A program made the position numbers and the translations under genes. From NCBI GenBank assembly GCA_020438915.1, contig JAGQTR010000317.1:1-14538 (forward strand): a stretch of 14,538 bases of DNA, in the 5' to 3' direction. The DNA is from Mycobacterium sp. Its GTDB lineage: Bacteria; Actinomycetota; Actinomycetes; Mycobacteriales; Mycobacteriaceae. The notes under the pieces were generated by a model, which saw only the letters and a program-made list of their open reading frames with translations, ran no database searches and had not been told where the DNA came from. Below are positions 6,851 to 13,967 of the stretch, piece after piece (the first letter of the stretch is position 1; the number at the start of each line of letters is the position of its first letter).

Positions 6851-7726
6851 ATGGCCGGGGTATCGACCAGCAGTCGGCAGCGGAGCAGAATCGCACCGTA
6901 TCTGATGGCCCTGCCAGCCCTGGCGTACCTCGGGATCTTCTTCGTGGTGCCGTTCTTCTCGCTGGCGCGGACGTCGCTGTCGGAGACCGGCGGTTCGATC
7001 TACCTGCCGACGCTGACCTTCGCCTGGGACTTCGGCAATTACACCGACGCCTTCAGCCAGTACCGCGATCAGATCTTCCGATCGTTCGGCTACGCATTCG
7101 TGGCCACCGCGCTGTGCCTGGTGCTGGCGTTCCCGCTGGCTTACGTCATCGCCTTCAAGGCGGGCCGGTTCAAGAACCTGATTCTCGGCGTGGTGATCCT
7201 GCCGTTCTTCGTCACGTTCCTGATCCGCACGATCGCGTGGAAGACCATCCTGGCCGATGACGGCTTCGTGGTCAGCGCTCTGGGCTCCATCGGGTTACTG
7301 CCCAGCGAGGGACGGCTGCTGTCCACCAGCTGGGCGGTCATCGGCGGCCTGACCTACAACTGGATCATCTTCATGATCCTGCCCTTGTATGTGAGCCTGG
7401 AGAAGATCGACCCCCGGTTGCTGGAGGCCTCCAAGGATCTCTACTCCTCGGCGCCGCGCAGCTTCCGCAGGGTCATTCTGCCGCTCGCCATGCCGGGTGT
7501 GTTGACGGGAAGCATGCTCGTATTCATCCCCGCCGTAGGTGATTTCATCAATGCCGACTACCTGGGCAGCACGCAGACGACGATGATCGGCAACGTCATC
7601 CAGAAGCAATTCCTCGTCGTCAAGGACTACCCCGCCGCGGCCGCCCTCAGCCTGGGACTGATGCTCGTCATCCTGGTCGGGGTGCTGCTCTACACGCGCG
7701 CGCTCGGCACGAAGGACCTGGTATGA
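6851..7726 (+). CDS. potB: Polyamine-type ABC transporter permease (PotB family)
   Basis: Predicted 291-residue inner-membrane permease, one half of the translocation pore. About six hydrophobic segments are visible (roughly residues 15-38, 78-102, 108-132, 160-183, 208-233 and 259-282). The cytoplasmic loop EASKDLYSSAPRSFRRV (from residue 192) followed by ILPLAMPGV matches the EAA motif that docks onto the ATPase. The region after the first helix (about 40-77) is extracellular and typical of PotB/PotH proteins. The gene begins four bases after the potD stop without a clear Shine-Dalgarno sequence, and its end overlaps the potC start by four bases (ATGA at 7723-7726), so both are probably translationally coupled. 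Confidence 0.9.
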   Translation: MAGVSTSSRQRSRIAPYLMALPALAYLGIFFVVPFFSLARTSLSETGGSIYLPTLTFAWDFGNYTDAFSQYRDQIFRSFGYAFVATALCLVLAFPLAYVIAFKAGRFKNLILGVVILPFFVTFLIRTIAWKTILADDGFVVSALGSIGLLPSEGRLLSTSWAVIGGLTYNWIIFMILPLYVSLEKIDPRLLEASKDLYSSAPRSFRRVILPLAMPGVLTGSMLVFIPAVGDFINADYLGSTQTTMIGNVIQKQFLVVKDYPAAAALSLGLMLVILVGVLLYTRALGTKDLV

Positions 7727-8517
7727 GAACCCGCCGCAATTGGGGCGACAGACTGCTGCGTCTGGTCGCCGCGCTGGTGCTGCTGTATCTCTTCCTCCCG
7801 ATATTGGTGATCGTCCTCTTCTCGTTCAACAAGCCGATTGGCAAGTTCAACTACAGCTGGGAAGGCTTCACGCTGGCGAACTGGGCCGATCCGTTCAAAT
7901 ACCCGCCCCTGACCGAGGCGCTCACACTCAGCCTCAACCTCGCCGCGGTCTCCACGGCGATCGCGCTGGTGCTTGGAAGTCTCATCGCGATGGCGCTGGT
8001 TCGGCAGCGCTGGCGCGGCCAACGCGCGGTCGATAGCTTTCTGATACTGCCGCTGACCGCTCCGGAGGTGGTGCTGGGTGCGGCGTTGCTGATCCTGTTC
8101 CTGGATCTGAGCTGGCCGACGGGTTACACCACGATTTTGATCGCGCACATCGCCTTTGAGGTCAGCTTCATCGCGATGACGGTGCGCGCGCGGGTCCGCG
8201 GTTTCGACTGGACCCTCGAGGACGCATCGCTCGACCTGGGAGCGGGCCCCGCACGTACATTCTTCAAAGTCACTCTGCCGCTGATCCTGCCCGGCATCGT
8301 CGCTGCGGCAATGCTGTCCTTCGCGTTGTCGCTGGACGACTTCATCATCACTTACTTCGTCAGCGGGTCAACGGTCACCTATCCGCTGTACGTCAACGCC
8401 TCGGTCAAGGCCGCGGTGCCACCGCAGATCAACGTGCTGGCGACCGCGATCCTGGTGATCAGCCTGACCCTGCTGACCATCGGGACCCTGTACCGCCGCA
8501 AACGGTTCGCCGGCTGA
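7723..8517 (+). CDS. potC: Polyamine-type ABC transporter permease (PotC family)
   Basis: Predicted 264-residue inner-membrane permease, the second half of the pore. The first helix spans about residues 12-34 and ends in the family-typical VLFSFNKP. Further hydrophobic segments follow near 70-93, 105-128, 135-152, 187-210 and 237-256. The EAA docking loop EDASLDLGAGPARTFFKV starts at residue 166 and runs into TLPLILPGI; SLDDFIITYFVSG after it is typical of PotC/PotI. The ATG overlaps the potB stop in the classic ATGA arrangement. It is the last gene of the operon; a stem-loop lies between it and the convergent exporter gene. The order A-D-B-C differs from E. coli potABCD. Confidence 0.9.
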   Translation: MRTRRNWGDRLLRLVAALVLLYLFLPILVIVLFSFNKPIGKFNYSWEGFTLANWADPFKYPPLTEALTLSLNLAAVSTAIALVLGSLIAMALVRQRWRGQRAVDSFLILPLTAPEVVLGAALLILFLDLSWPTGYTTILIAHIAFEVSFIAMTVRARVRGFDWTLEDASLDLGAGPARTFFKVTLPLILPGIVAAAMLSFALSLDDFIITYFVSGSTVTYPLYVNASVKAAVPPQINVLATAILVISLTLLTIGTLYRRKRFAG

Positions 8518-8526
8518 CAGATTCTG

Positions 8527-8550
8527 CGTAGCGCCTCGGTGGGCGATGCG
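8527..8550. terminator. Stem-loop between convergent potC and exporter genes
   Basis: Nine-base arms at 8527-8535 and 8542-8550 pair with one G-A mismatch and one G-T pair around a six-base loop. It starts nine bases after the potC stop and lies 24 bases from the stop of the convergent gene, a place where a two-way terminator is expected. There is no T-run. The rest of the 57-base gap shows nothing else. Confidence 0.4.
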
Positions 8551-8574
8551 ACTATGGAGCGCCGCCAGATGCGT

Positions 8575-9438
8575 TCAGGCCACCTCGAGCGGCACCGTCG
8601 TCCGGCCTCCGGAGCGTGCCGCGCCGACCCCGGCGGCCACCACGAAACCGATGCCGAGCACGGCCAGTACCCCGGGAACCTGGTGGAGCACCAGCAGTCC
8701 AATGAGCATCGCCAGCGCAGGTTCCAGGCTCATCAGGGTGCCGAACGCTGCTGCGGTCAATCGGCGAAGCGCCAGCATTTCCAGGGCAAAGGGCACTACC
8801 GGAAGCAGAATGGCAAGACCGAGGCCGATGAGCAGGATCTGCGGGGTCATCAAGCCAATGACGGCGGGGCCGACGGTCAGCGAGGCGACCAGACCGGCCA
8901 CGGGCATCGATACCGCCAGACCCGTGATACCGGCGACCTCATCACCTACCCACTGGGTCAACAGGATGTATCCCGCCCAGCACGCTGCTGCAGCCAGGGC
9001 GTAGACAACCCCGAGGGTGTCGACGGTGGCGGTCCACGGCTGAGTCAGCAGCAGCACACCGACCGCGGCCAGGCCCGGCCATAATGTACGTGCGCGGCCA
9101 TGGCCGCGAGCAACGGCAACGCCGAGCGGTCCGAGGAATTCCAGCGCGCTGGCCGTTCCGAGTGGAATCCGGTCCAGTGCCGCCATGAACAACAAGGTGA
9201 TCGCGGCAGTGACGACGCCGAGCAGCACGCACATCACAAAGCTCTTGCCGGTGAACGCCGCACGGCGCGGCCGAACAATGACCAGGATCAGGATTCCCGC
9301 CCAAACCAGCCGCAACCACGCCGCACCCTCGACACCGATGTCGTTGATCAACGTGACCGCGACCGCGAGGCCGAGTTGAACACACACCATCGACCCCAGG
9401 GCCATGAAGGTACCGGCCCTGGCCCCGTCGTTGGTCAC
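8575..9438 (-). CDS. EamA (DMT superfamily) exporter, RhtA-like
   Basis: Predicted 287-residue inner-membrane protein with about ten hydrophobic segments arranged as two EamA repeats. It resembles RhtA, the E. coli threonine/homoserine exporter, in length and in stretches such as LGTASALEFLGPLGVAVA and FGTLMSLEPALAMLIGLLVLHQ. The likely role is export of an amino acid or a related small metabolite; the substrate cannot be read from sequence. The start is GTG at 9438, with no good Shine-Dalgarno sequence; TTCAAT six bases upstream of the GTG could be a -10 box of a leaderless message. It lies 105 bases beyond the hydrolase gene on the same strand, separated by a hairpin, so it may have its own promoter. 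Confidence 0.85.
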   Translation of the reverse strand: MTNDGARAGTFMALGSMVCVQLGLAVAVTLINDIGVEGAAWLRLVWAGILILVIVRPRRAAFTGKSFVMCVLLGVVTAAITLLFMAALDRIPLGTASALEFLGPLGVAVARGHGRARTLWPGLAAVGVLLLTQPWTATVDTLGVVYALAAAACWAGYILLTQWVGDEVAGITGLAVSMPVAGLVASLTVGPAVIGLMTPQILLIGLGLAILLPVVPFALEMLALRRLTAAAFGTLMSLEPALAMLIGLLVLHQVPGVLAVLGIGFVVAAGVGAARSGGRTTVPLEVA

Positions 9439-9501
9439 CTCAGCATTGAACGGGACACCAGCCCTCGCGGTCCACGTGATTTTTCCGCCGCGCGCCGGTT
9501 T

Positions 9502-9537
9502 CCGCGGGTATCACCGCTCCCTCGCGGGTGACCGCGG
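9502..9537 (-). terminator. Hairpin downstream of MBL-fold hydrolase gene
   Basis: CCGCGG (9502-9507), TCACC (9511-9515) and GC pair with GC, GGTGA (9527-9531) and CCGCGG (9532-9537), with a GTA bulge and a single G bulge around the loop TCCCTC. On the minus strand this begins about seven bases after the stop of the hydrolase gene, as for a terminator. It has no T-run. It may also act in the leader of the exporter gene. Confidence 0.4.
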
Positions 9538-9543
9538 AGCCAC

Positions 9544-10257
9544 TCACGTCGCGCGGCCGGCAAGCCATGCGGCCTGCCGACGCACGAAGTCGGCGTCGAC
9601 CGGCGCGCCGTGGCCGGGAACATAGACCGCCGCGTCACTGCCCGCGGCAAGAACCCGGTGCAGCGTGGCGGGCCAGGCGGCAAGGTCGGAGTGCTCGTCG
9701 ATGCACGGATCACCGGATTCCTCGACGAGGTCGCCGCAGAACACCACGGTGCGGTCGACGCCCGCAACGACCGCGATGAGGTCATGATCGGTGTGCCCGC
9801 GACCTGGATGGCTGATCGTCACCTCCGCACCACCGAGCCCGACCACTGCCGCGGTAATCGGCTCCGCTGGAGCTGTGAGCGCCGCGACCGCACGGTCCAC
9901 TTCGTCAGCGTCGGCACCATGCTCAACAGCATCGGCACGCAGTTCCTGCACACCGGTCGCCATCGTCGCCACGACCTCGGGTGAGCAGTATGTTCGCGCA
10001 CCCCGAAACGCCGAGTGGCCGAGGATGTGGTCGAAATGGTTGTGTGTCAACAGAATATGGCTGACCGAGCAACCGGTGAGCGTCATCACGTCCGCGGCGA
10101 TCGCCCGGGCCTCGGTCAGAGTCGTGCCCGTGTCGACGAGCAAGGCCTCACCCCCGCCGTGGACGAGCCCGATGGTGACGTCGCAGAACGGCAGCCGGCA
10201 GCGGAAGACATGCTGGGTCGTCTCGTCCCACTCGAAGTTCAGCGCAGCGCCCATCAC
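9544..10257 (-). CDS. MBL-fold metallo-hydrolase
   Basis: Predicted 238-codon, 237-residue soluble protein of the metallo-beta-lactamase fold, which binds two metal ions, usually zinc. Counting from the second methionine, the metal-binding motif THNHFDH supplies His71, His73, Asp75 and His76; His154 lies in HPGRGHTDHD; the bridging Asp175 is in FCGDL; and His215 is in YVPGHG. All expected metal ligands are present, so it should be active. The family hydrolyses esters, lactones, thioesters or beta-lactams, and the substrate here is unknown. The start is taken as GTG at 10257 because TAGCTT (10264-10269), a good -10 box, ends six bases upstream, which fits a leaderless message; ATG at 10254 is the alternative. 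No Shine-Dalgarno sequence is visible. Confidence 0.88.
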   Translation of the reverse strand: MMGAALNFEWDETTQHVFRCRLPFCDVTIGLVHGGGEALLVDTGTTLTEARAIAADVMTLTGCSVSHILLTHNHFDHILGHSAFRGARTYCSPEVVATMATGVQELRADAVEHGADADEVDRAVAALTAPAEPITAAVVGLGGAEVTISHPGRGHTDHDLIAVVAGVDRTVVFCGDLVEESGDPCIDEHSDLAAWPATLHRVLAAGSDAAVYVPGHGAPVDADFVRRQAAWLAGRAT

Positions 10258-10317
10258 GTCTGCAAGCTACTCGGGGCACTTGGGGCCCACGGCCCGTAGG
10301 GCCAGGTGGCTTCCGCG

Positions 10318-10345
10318 GGTTTGCCCGGGGATCACCCGGGGAACC
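10318..10345 (+). promoter_or_regulatory. Hairpin just upstream of the DoxX-like gene
   Basis: CCCGGG at 10324-10329 and again at 10335-10340 pair around GATCA, and flanking GGTTT/AACC extends the stem with small interruptions. It ends nine bases before the ATG at 10355, where a Shine-Dalgarno sequence would normally be. It could limit ribosome access or be part of a control site. A second small hairpin, GGCCC-GTA-GGGCC, lies at 10291-10303. Confidence 0.3.
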
Positions 10346-10354
10346 CCACCGGAC

Positions 10355-11173
10355 ATGTTGATCCGACGCGTCGCGCGCCCCATGCTGTCAGCAGTGTTCA
10401 TCTCACGAGGAGTCGAGGCTCTGCGGAGCCCGAAACCCGCAACCGACGCGACCCGCCAAACCCTGGAAGGGCTGAGCCAACTGCCGGAGCCTGTGGGGGG
10501 AAATGTCCCCTCGAACGCCGAGACGGTGGCGCGGGTCAGCGCCGCCGTACAGATCGGCGGCGGCCTACTCCTGGCAACAGGTCGGCTACCCAGGCTTGCC
10601 TCGGCGGCACTGGCATTGAGCGTGGTGCCGAGTTCACTTGGTGGGCACGCATTCTGGAATGAGGCCGAGCCTGCGCGAAAAGCAGAAGAGCGTCGCGCGT
10701 TCGTCACGGACATCAGCCTGATCGGAGGCTTGATCATTGCCGCGGTCGATACCGAGGGCAAACCCTCCCTGGGTTGGCGGGGGCGGCGTGCGGCGCGAAA
10801 AATGTCCGACGCCGTTGCCTCGGCATTGCCCGCCGGTGCCGCAGCTGGTAACTCCCTTGCTGACAGCGCCTTCGCCGAGAAAGTCAGCCACGGCCTGCAG
10901 TCCGGCGCCGAACGCGGCGGCAAGCTGGCCAGCGACTGGGCCGACGTCGCCCGGGAACGCGGCGCCGAACTGGCCGACGTCGCCCGGGAACGGGGTGCAG
11001 AACTGGCCGATGTCGCCCGCGAGCGCGCTCCGGAGCTGGCCGACGCTGCCCGCGCGCGAAGCGCCGAGCTGGCAGAGCTGGCGCGCGAACGCACGGGGGC
11101 AGCGCGCGAACGCGCTGTCGAGCTCGCGGATACGGCGGGAGCCGAGGTCAAGAGGAAGCGCCGCCGGCGCTGA
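10355..11173 (+). CDS. DoxX-like membrane protein with C-terminal 11-residue repeats
   Basis: Predicted 272-residue protein in two parts. Residues 1-135 look like the DoxX family: MLIRRVARPMLSAVFISRGVEALR at the start, a helix near 58-76, one near 80-95 with SSLGGHAFWNE after it, and one near 117-132. DoxX proteins are small membrane proteins linked in some species to redox or sulfur stress; the function here is unknown. Residues 185-260 form a highly charged helical tail built on an ADVARERGAEL repeat, and the protein ends in KRKRRRR. The tail is absent from ordinary DoxX proteins of about 130-150 residues. The ATG at 10355 has no clear Shine-Dalgarno sequence and follows a hairpin. An RDD-family membrane protein gene lies 107 bases downstream on the same strand. 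The DoxX call is good; the role of the tail is open. Confidence 0.8.
   Translation: MLIRRVARPMLSAVFISRGVEALRSPKPATDATRQTLEGLSQLPEPVGGNVPSNAETVARVSAAVQIGGGLLLATGRLPRLASAALALSVVPSSLGGHAFWNEAEPARKAEERRAFVTDISLIGGLIIAAVDTEGKPSLGWRGRRAARKMSDAVASALPAGAAAGNSLADSAFAEKVSHGLQSGAERGGKLASDWADVARERGAELADVARERGAELADVARERAPELADAARARSAELAELARERTGAARERAVELADTAGAEVKRKRRRR
10940..11125 (+). repeat. In-frame 33-bp tandem repeats coding ADVARERGAEL units
   Basis: Four 33-base units lie at 10940-10972, 10973-11005, 11006-11038 and 11039-11071, coding ADVARERGAEL, ADVARERGAEL, ADVARERAPEL and ADAARARSAEL. A degenerate stretch (11072-11125) continues the pattern as AELARERTG and AARERAVEL. Units 1 and 2 are identical in protein but differ in bases, while later units have drifted. 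An 11-residue period with alternating A/L and R/E suits a long amphipathic helix or right-handed coiled coil. Confidence 0.85.
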
Positions 11174-11280
11174 GTGCCTGGCTTGTAGTTTTCGGACTCG
11201 CCCGTTCATATCCGTGCCGTGACCCGGCCCTGCTCGGTACGGTGAGATCGAATCGCCGACTTCGGATAGAGAACGGAATT

Positions 11281-11778
11281 ATGAGCAGCGACTACCCGCC
11301 CCCGCCCCAGTCTGGCCCCTACGGACACCCTGGCTCCTATCCACCGCCGGGCGGTGGACAACAGCCCGGCGGGCTGGGTATTCGGTTTGCCGCGCGCGTC
11401 ATCGACGGCATCCTTGTGGGAATCGTCGGTGGGATCATCGTCTACGCCATCGGCATGGCGTCAAACGTGATGATCACCGGCCTGTTCACCGGCGCGCTGT
11501 CGTTCGCCTACTACGTTGCTTTCGAGATCACCCAGGGCTGGACGCCCGCCAAGAAGTTGCTCGGTCTGAGCGTGCACGGTCCCGGCGGCGCTGCCAAGCC
11601 GGACTTTCAGCAGTCCGCCATTCGCAACTCCTGGACACTGCTTCCGATCTTGCCGTTCATCGGCGGCCTGCTCGGTGTCGTCGCCATCGTGATCATCGCG
11701 GTGACCATCAACAGCAGCCCCACCAAACAAGGCAAGCACGACGAGCTCGCTGGGGGCACTCAAGTCGTCAAGGGCTGA
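11281..11778 (+). CDS. RDD family membrane protein
   Basis: Predicted 165-residue membrane protein. Residues 1-33 are a flexible Pro/Gly/Gln/Tyr-rich cytoplasmic head (YPPPPQSGPYG and similar), common in mycobacterial membrane proteins. The RDD domain follows: Arg35 and Asp42 in RFAARVIDG, hydrophobic segments near 43-60, 63-82 and 120-142, the TPAKKLLGL loop, and an ending like HDELAGGTQVV, which is typical of the family. The function of RDD proteins is mostly unknown; some are linked to ion or solute transport. The ATG at 11281 is preferred over an in-frame GTG-like start at 11242 because the family's MSSDYPPPP opening begins here; ACGGAA upstream is a weak ribosome site. It may be co-transcribed with the DoxX-like gene. 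Confidence 0.85.
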   Translation: MSSDYPPPPQSGPYGHPGSYPPPGGGQQPGGLGIRFAARVIDGILVGIVGGIIVYAIGMASNVMITGLFTGALSFAYYVAFEITQGWTPAKKLLGLSVHGPGGAAKPDFQQSAIRNSWTLLPILPFIGGLLGVVAIVIIAVTINSSPTKQGKHDELAGGTQVVKG

Positions 11779-11876
11779 GCCGCCTTCGGGCAGCCGCACT
11801 CCGCGGCCGTTCACGGCGCTTGAGTGTGCATCCCGGGCGGCGACACGCCGACAGTCATCGACCTCACCGCACACTC
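11773..11876. terminator. Palindromic region between convergent RDD and amine oxidase genes
   Basis: GGCTG (11773-11777), overlapping the RDD stop, can pair with CAGCC (11791-11795). Further on, GAGTGTGC (11822-11829) and GCACACTC (11869-11876) form a perfect eight-base inverted repeat around a 39-base loop. The loop holds an inner hairpin, CGGCG-ACA-CGCCG (11838-11850), and the same GCGACACGCCG core seen in the loop at 612-622. The two genes end on either side, so a two-way terminator is likely. Confidence 0.5.
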
Positions 11877-11905
11877 GACGACAGTCTCGTTGCTGACCCA
11901 GGCTC

Positions 11906-13906
11906 CTAGTGGAGCGCGCTGGTGCTCGACGAGTGGCAGGCATCCTGCGATGTGCCGACCACATCGAGTGCTGGGTTGCGCTCGAAGAACCCGAACGGCT
12001 TGAGCCAGAACGACACCACGTCAACCGGCATGATCGGCCAATCTTCGGGCCTGGTGATGTGATGGATTCCAAACACATACCACAGCACGACATCGGTGTT
12101 CTCGATCGAACGGTCGGCCTCGGTCCACCTCGCCAGCCCGGTGTCACGGACGGACTGATTGACGAATTCCCCTGCCGGCCAACGTTCATCGGGTCTGTTG
12201 GGGGTGACCCACAAGGTGTGGTCGATGACATTGGCGCGTTCGAGCACCGGCGCGCCGGGTTCGAACATCGACGGTAGGGCACCGGTGGGTACCAGCTTGT
12301 ACGACGGGTGGGTGCCGAGTCCGGTCACAACGTTGGGGTTGACCACCTTCCAGGCACGCTGGGTGGCGAAGTTGACGTCCTGCTTGGCTTCGCTCTCGGT
12401 CCGAAGGGGCGTGTTGCGCAATACCACCGACAACCCGTGCGGATTGTCGGGCCCGACCGGCTCGGCGTAGGACTCCGACATGACCACGGTGTTGTCGCCG
12501 CCGTCGATGTCCATGTCCAGCCTGGCGACCAGGAAGTGCTGATGAAACGGCGCATAGGTGCGTTCGTCGACCAGGGTGCCGTTGGAGTTCGTCGTACCCT
12601 CCGGCAGCGGCGTGGTCACCATGATGCCGGTGGCCCGCACCTCGCACTCGATGTTGCCGTCCTGATACAGCCGCCAGTAGACGAGGTACTCGTAGTTGGC
12701 GACGGTGACGTGGAAGGAGATGGTGAGGCGGCGCGCTCGGCGTACCTCGGCGCCGATGTCATGGTCGACGTGCTTCCACAGCACCGCATTGTCTTCCTCG
12801 TGGATGCAGATGGCGTTGGTGATGGTGTACGGCTCGCCCTTGCTGTTGTGCAACACCGCATCGAGATAGCGAATCTCACCCAGGCAATCACAGCCCAAAG
12901 CCAGCGAGGTCGTCATGAATCCAAGACCCCACTCGCCGATGTCGAAGGCGGTGCGCCGGTAGTGGTCCGGCGAGGGATCGCGGTAAGGCACGATCATTTC
13001 CGCGAACGACATCCGGTGGGCGATCGAACGGTCCCGGTCGCCGTCTCGGTAGCGCACGGTGTGCAGCGTCATACCCTCGCGATGGTTGAATCCGACCCGC
13101 AGCGACCAGTTCTGCCAACGCAGCAGGTTGCCCTCAACGGTGAAAGACGGCCCCTCTGGCTGGGTGATCTCCAGCGGCTTGAGGGGCTCACGTCGGGTGG
13201 CGGCGCGGATACGGTCCGGGATGTGGCCAGGCACGTACTCCCCCATCACCTCCGGGAGCGACTCCTCGCCGGTGGCGAACGGACCGCCGTCCTCGATCCG
13301 CAACAACTCCATCGCGTTGACATCGATGACGCAGTGCAGGCCGCTGACCAGACGGGCGTAGGGGTTGGCTCCCGGCGCAGCCTTGACCCAGCTATCCGAC
13401 CAGCCGATCCTGCGGTCTCGGAACTCCGCCGGCGCCACGGCGTCGCCATAGGTCCAGGTATCGAAGAACACGAGATCCATGTCGGTGATCCCACGCTTGG
13501 CCAGGGCGGCAATGACGTCGGGATGCGACCGCAACACCTGATCGCATTCGAGGAACTCATCGACGGTGAAGTTGGCCTGCACGCCGGGAACGTGCTCGAA
13601 CACCTCGACGCGGTCGTCGGTCAGCGATACCACGCTCTTGTAGGTGGCATTGTCGCCCCGGTTGAAGCAGATGGCCTCTGCGCGGCGCGGCGGACGCGGT
13701 CCGCCGTCGTCGAACGCAGCCAGCTCCGCCTTGGTGGGCTCGATCATCTCTATCGACGCGTAGCGCCAGCCCAGATCGGTCGGGGACGTGGGCGCGGCGC
13801 GGACGCCGTACTCACGCAGCAGGATGGCAGCGACCGATCGGAATTCGTCGGTGCTGAGCGGGTCGAGGGGATAGTCGACCGAATGCGAATCACTGGGCGC
13901 AGACAC
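11906..13906 (-). CDS. Copper-containing primary-amine oxidase
   Basis: Predicted 666-residue enzyme that would oxidise primary amines to aldehydes, releasing ammonia and hydrogen peroxide (EC 1.4.3.21 family). All key residues are visible: the topaquinone precursor Tyr405 in TVANYEY, the catalytic base Asp322 in FDIGEWGLG, copper ligands His455 and His457 in HQHF and His615 or His616 in GIHHITRPEDWPIMP, and a DMDIDG metal site near 464. N2/N3-like domains precede the catalytic core. No signal peptide is seen, so it is probably cytoplasmic. The start is GTG at 13906; the codon before last upstream is a stop, so it cannot begin earlier, though no Shine-Dalgarno sequence is seen. It follows an esterase gene by 61 bases on the same strand. 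Typical substrates are phenethylamine, tyramine or histamine; the real one is unknown. Confidence 0.93.
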   Translation of the reverse strand: MSAPSDSHSVDYPLDPLSTDEFRSVAAILLREYGVRAAPTSPTDLGWRYASIEMIEPTKAELAAFDDGGPRPPRRAEAICFNRGDNATYKSVVSLTDDRVEVFEHVPGVQANFTVDEFLECDQVLRSHPDVIAALAKRGITDMDLVFFDTWTYGDAVAPAEFRDRRIGWSDSWVKAAPGANPYARLVSGLHCVIDVNAMELLRIEDGGPFATGEESLPEVMGEYVPGHIPDRIRAATRREPLKPLEITQPEGPSFTVEGNLLRWQNWSLRVGFNHREGMTLHTVRYRDGDRDRSIAHRMSFAEMIVPYRDPSPDHYRRTAFDIGEWGLGFMTTSLALGCDCLGEIRYLDAVLHNSKGEPYTITNAICIHEEDNAVLWKHVDHDIGAEVRRARRLTISFHVTVANYEYLVYWRLYQDGNIECEVRATGIMVTTPLPEGTTNSNGTLVDERTYAPFHQHFLVARLDMDIDGGDNTVVMSESYAEPVGPDNPHGLSVVLRNTPLRTESEAKQDVNFATQRAWKVVNPNVVTGLGTHPSYKLVPTGALPSMFEPGAPVLERANVIDHTLWVTPNRPDERWPAGEFVNQSVRDTGLARWTEADRSIENTDVVLWYVFGIHHITRPEDWPIMPVDVVSFWLKPFGFFERNPALDVVGTSQDACHSSSTSALH

Positions 13907-13967
13907 GCGCTAACGGAATCACATCCGGAGCTGCGCGGCATGACGATTCGGCATTTTCGACGGCTGC

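Noticed and set aside
9791..10354. A longer version of the DoxX-like protein starting far upstream
   Set aside because: The extension runs antisense through the metal-binding hydrolase gene and resembles no protein; the DoxX-type sequence begins at 10355.
10940..11125. A CRISPR array or other non-coding tandem repeat
   Set aside because: The units are contiguous, have no spacers, are multiples of three and keep one reading frame, so they are protein repeats.
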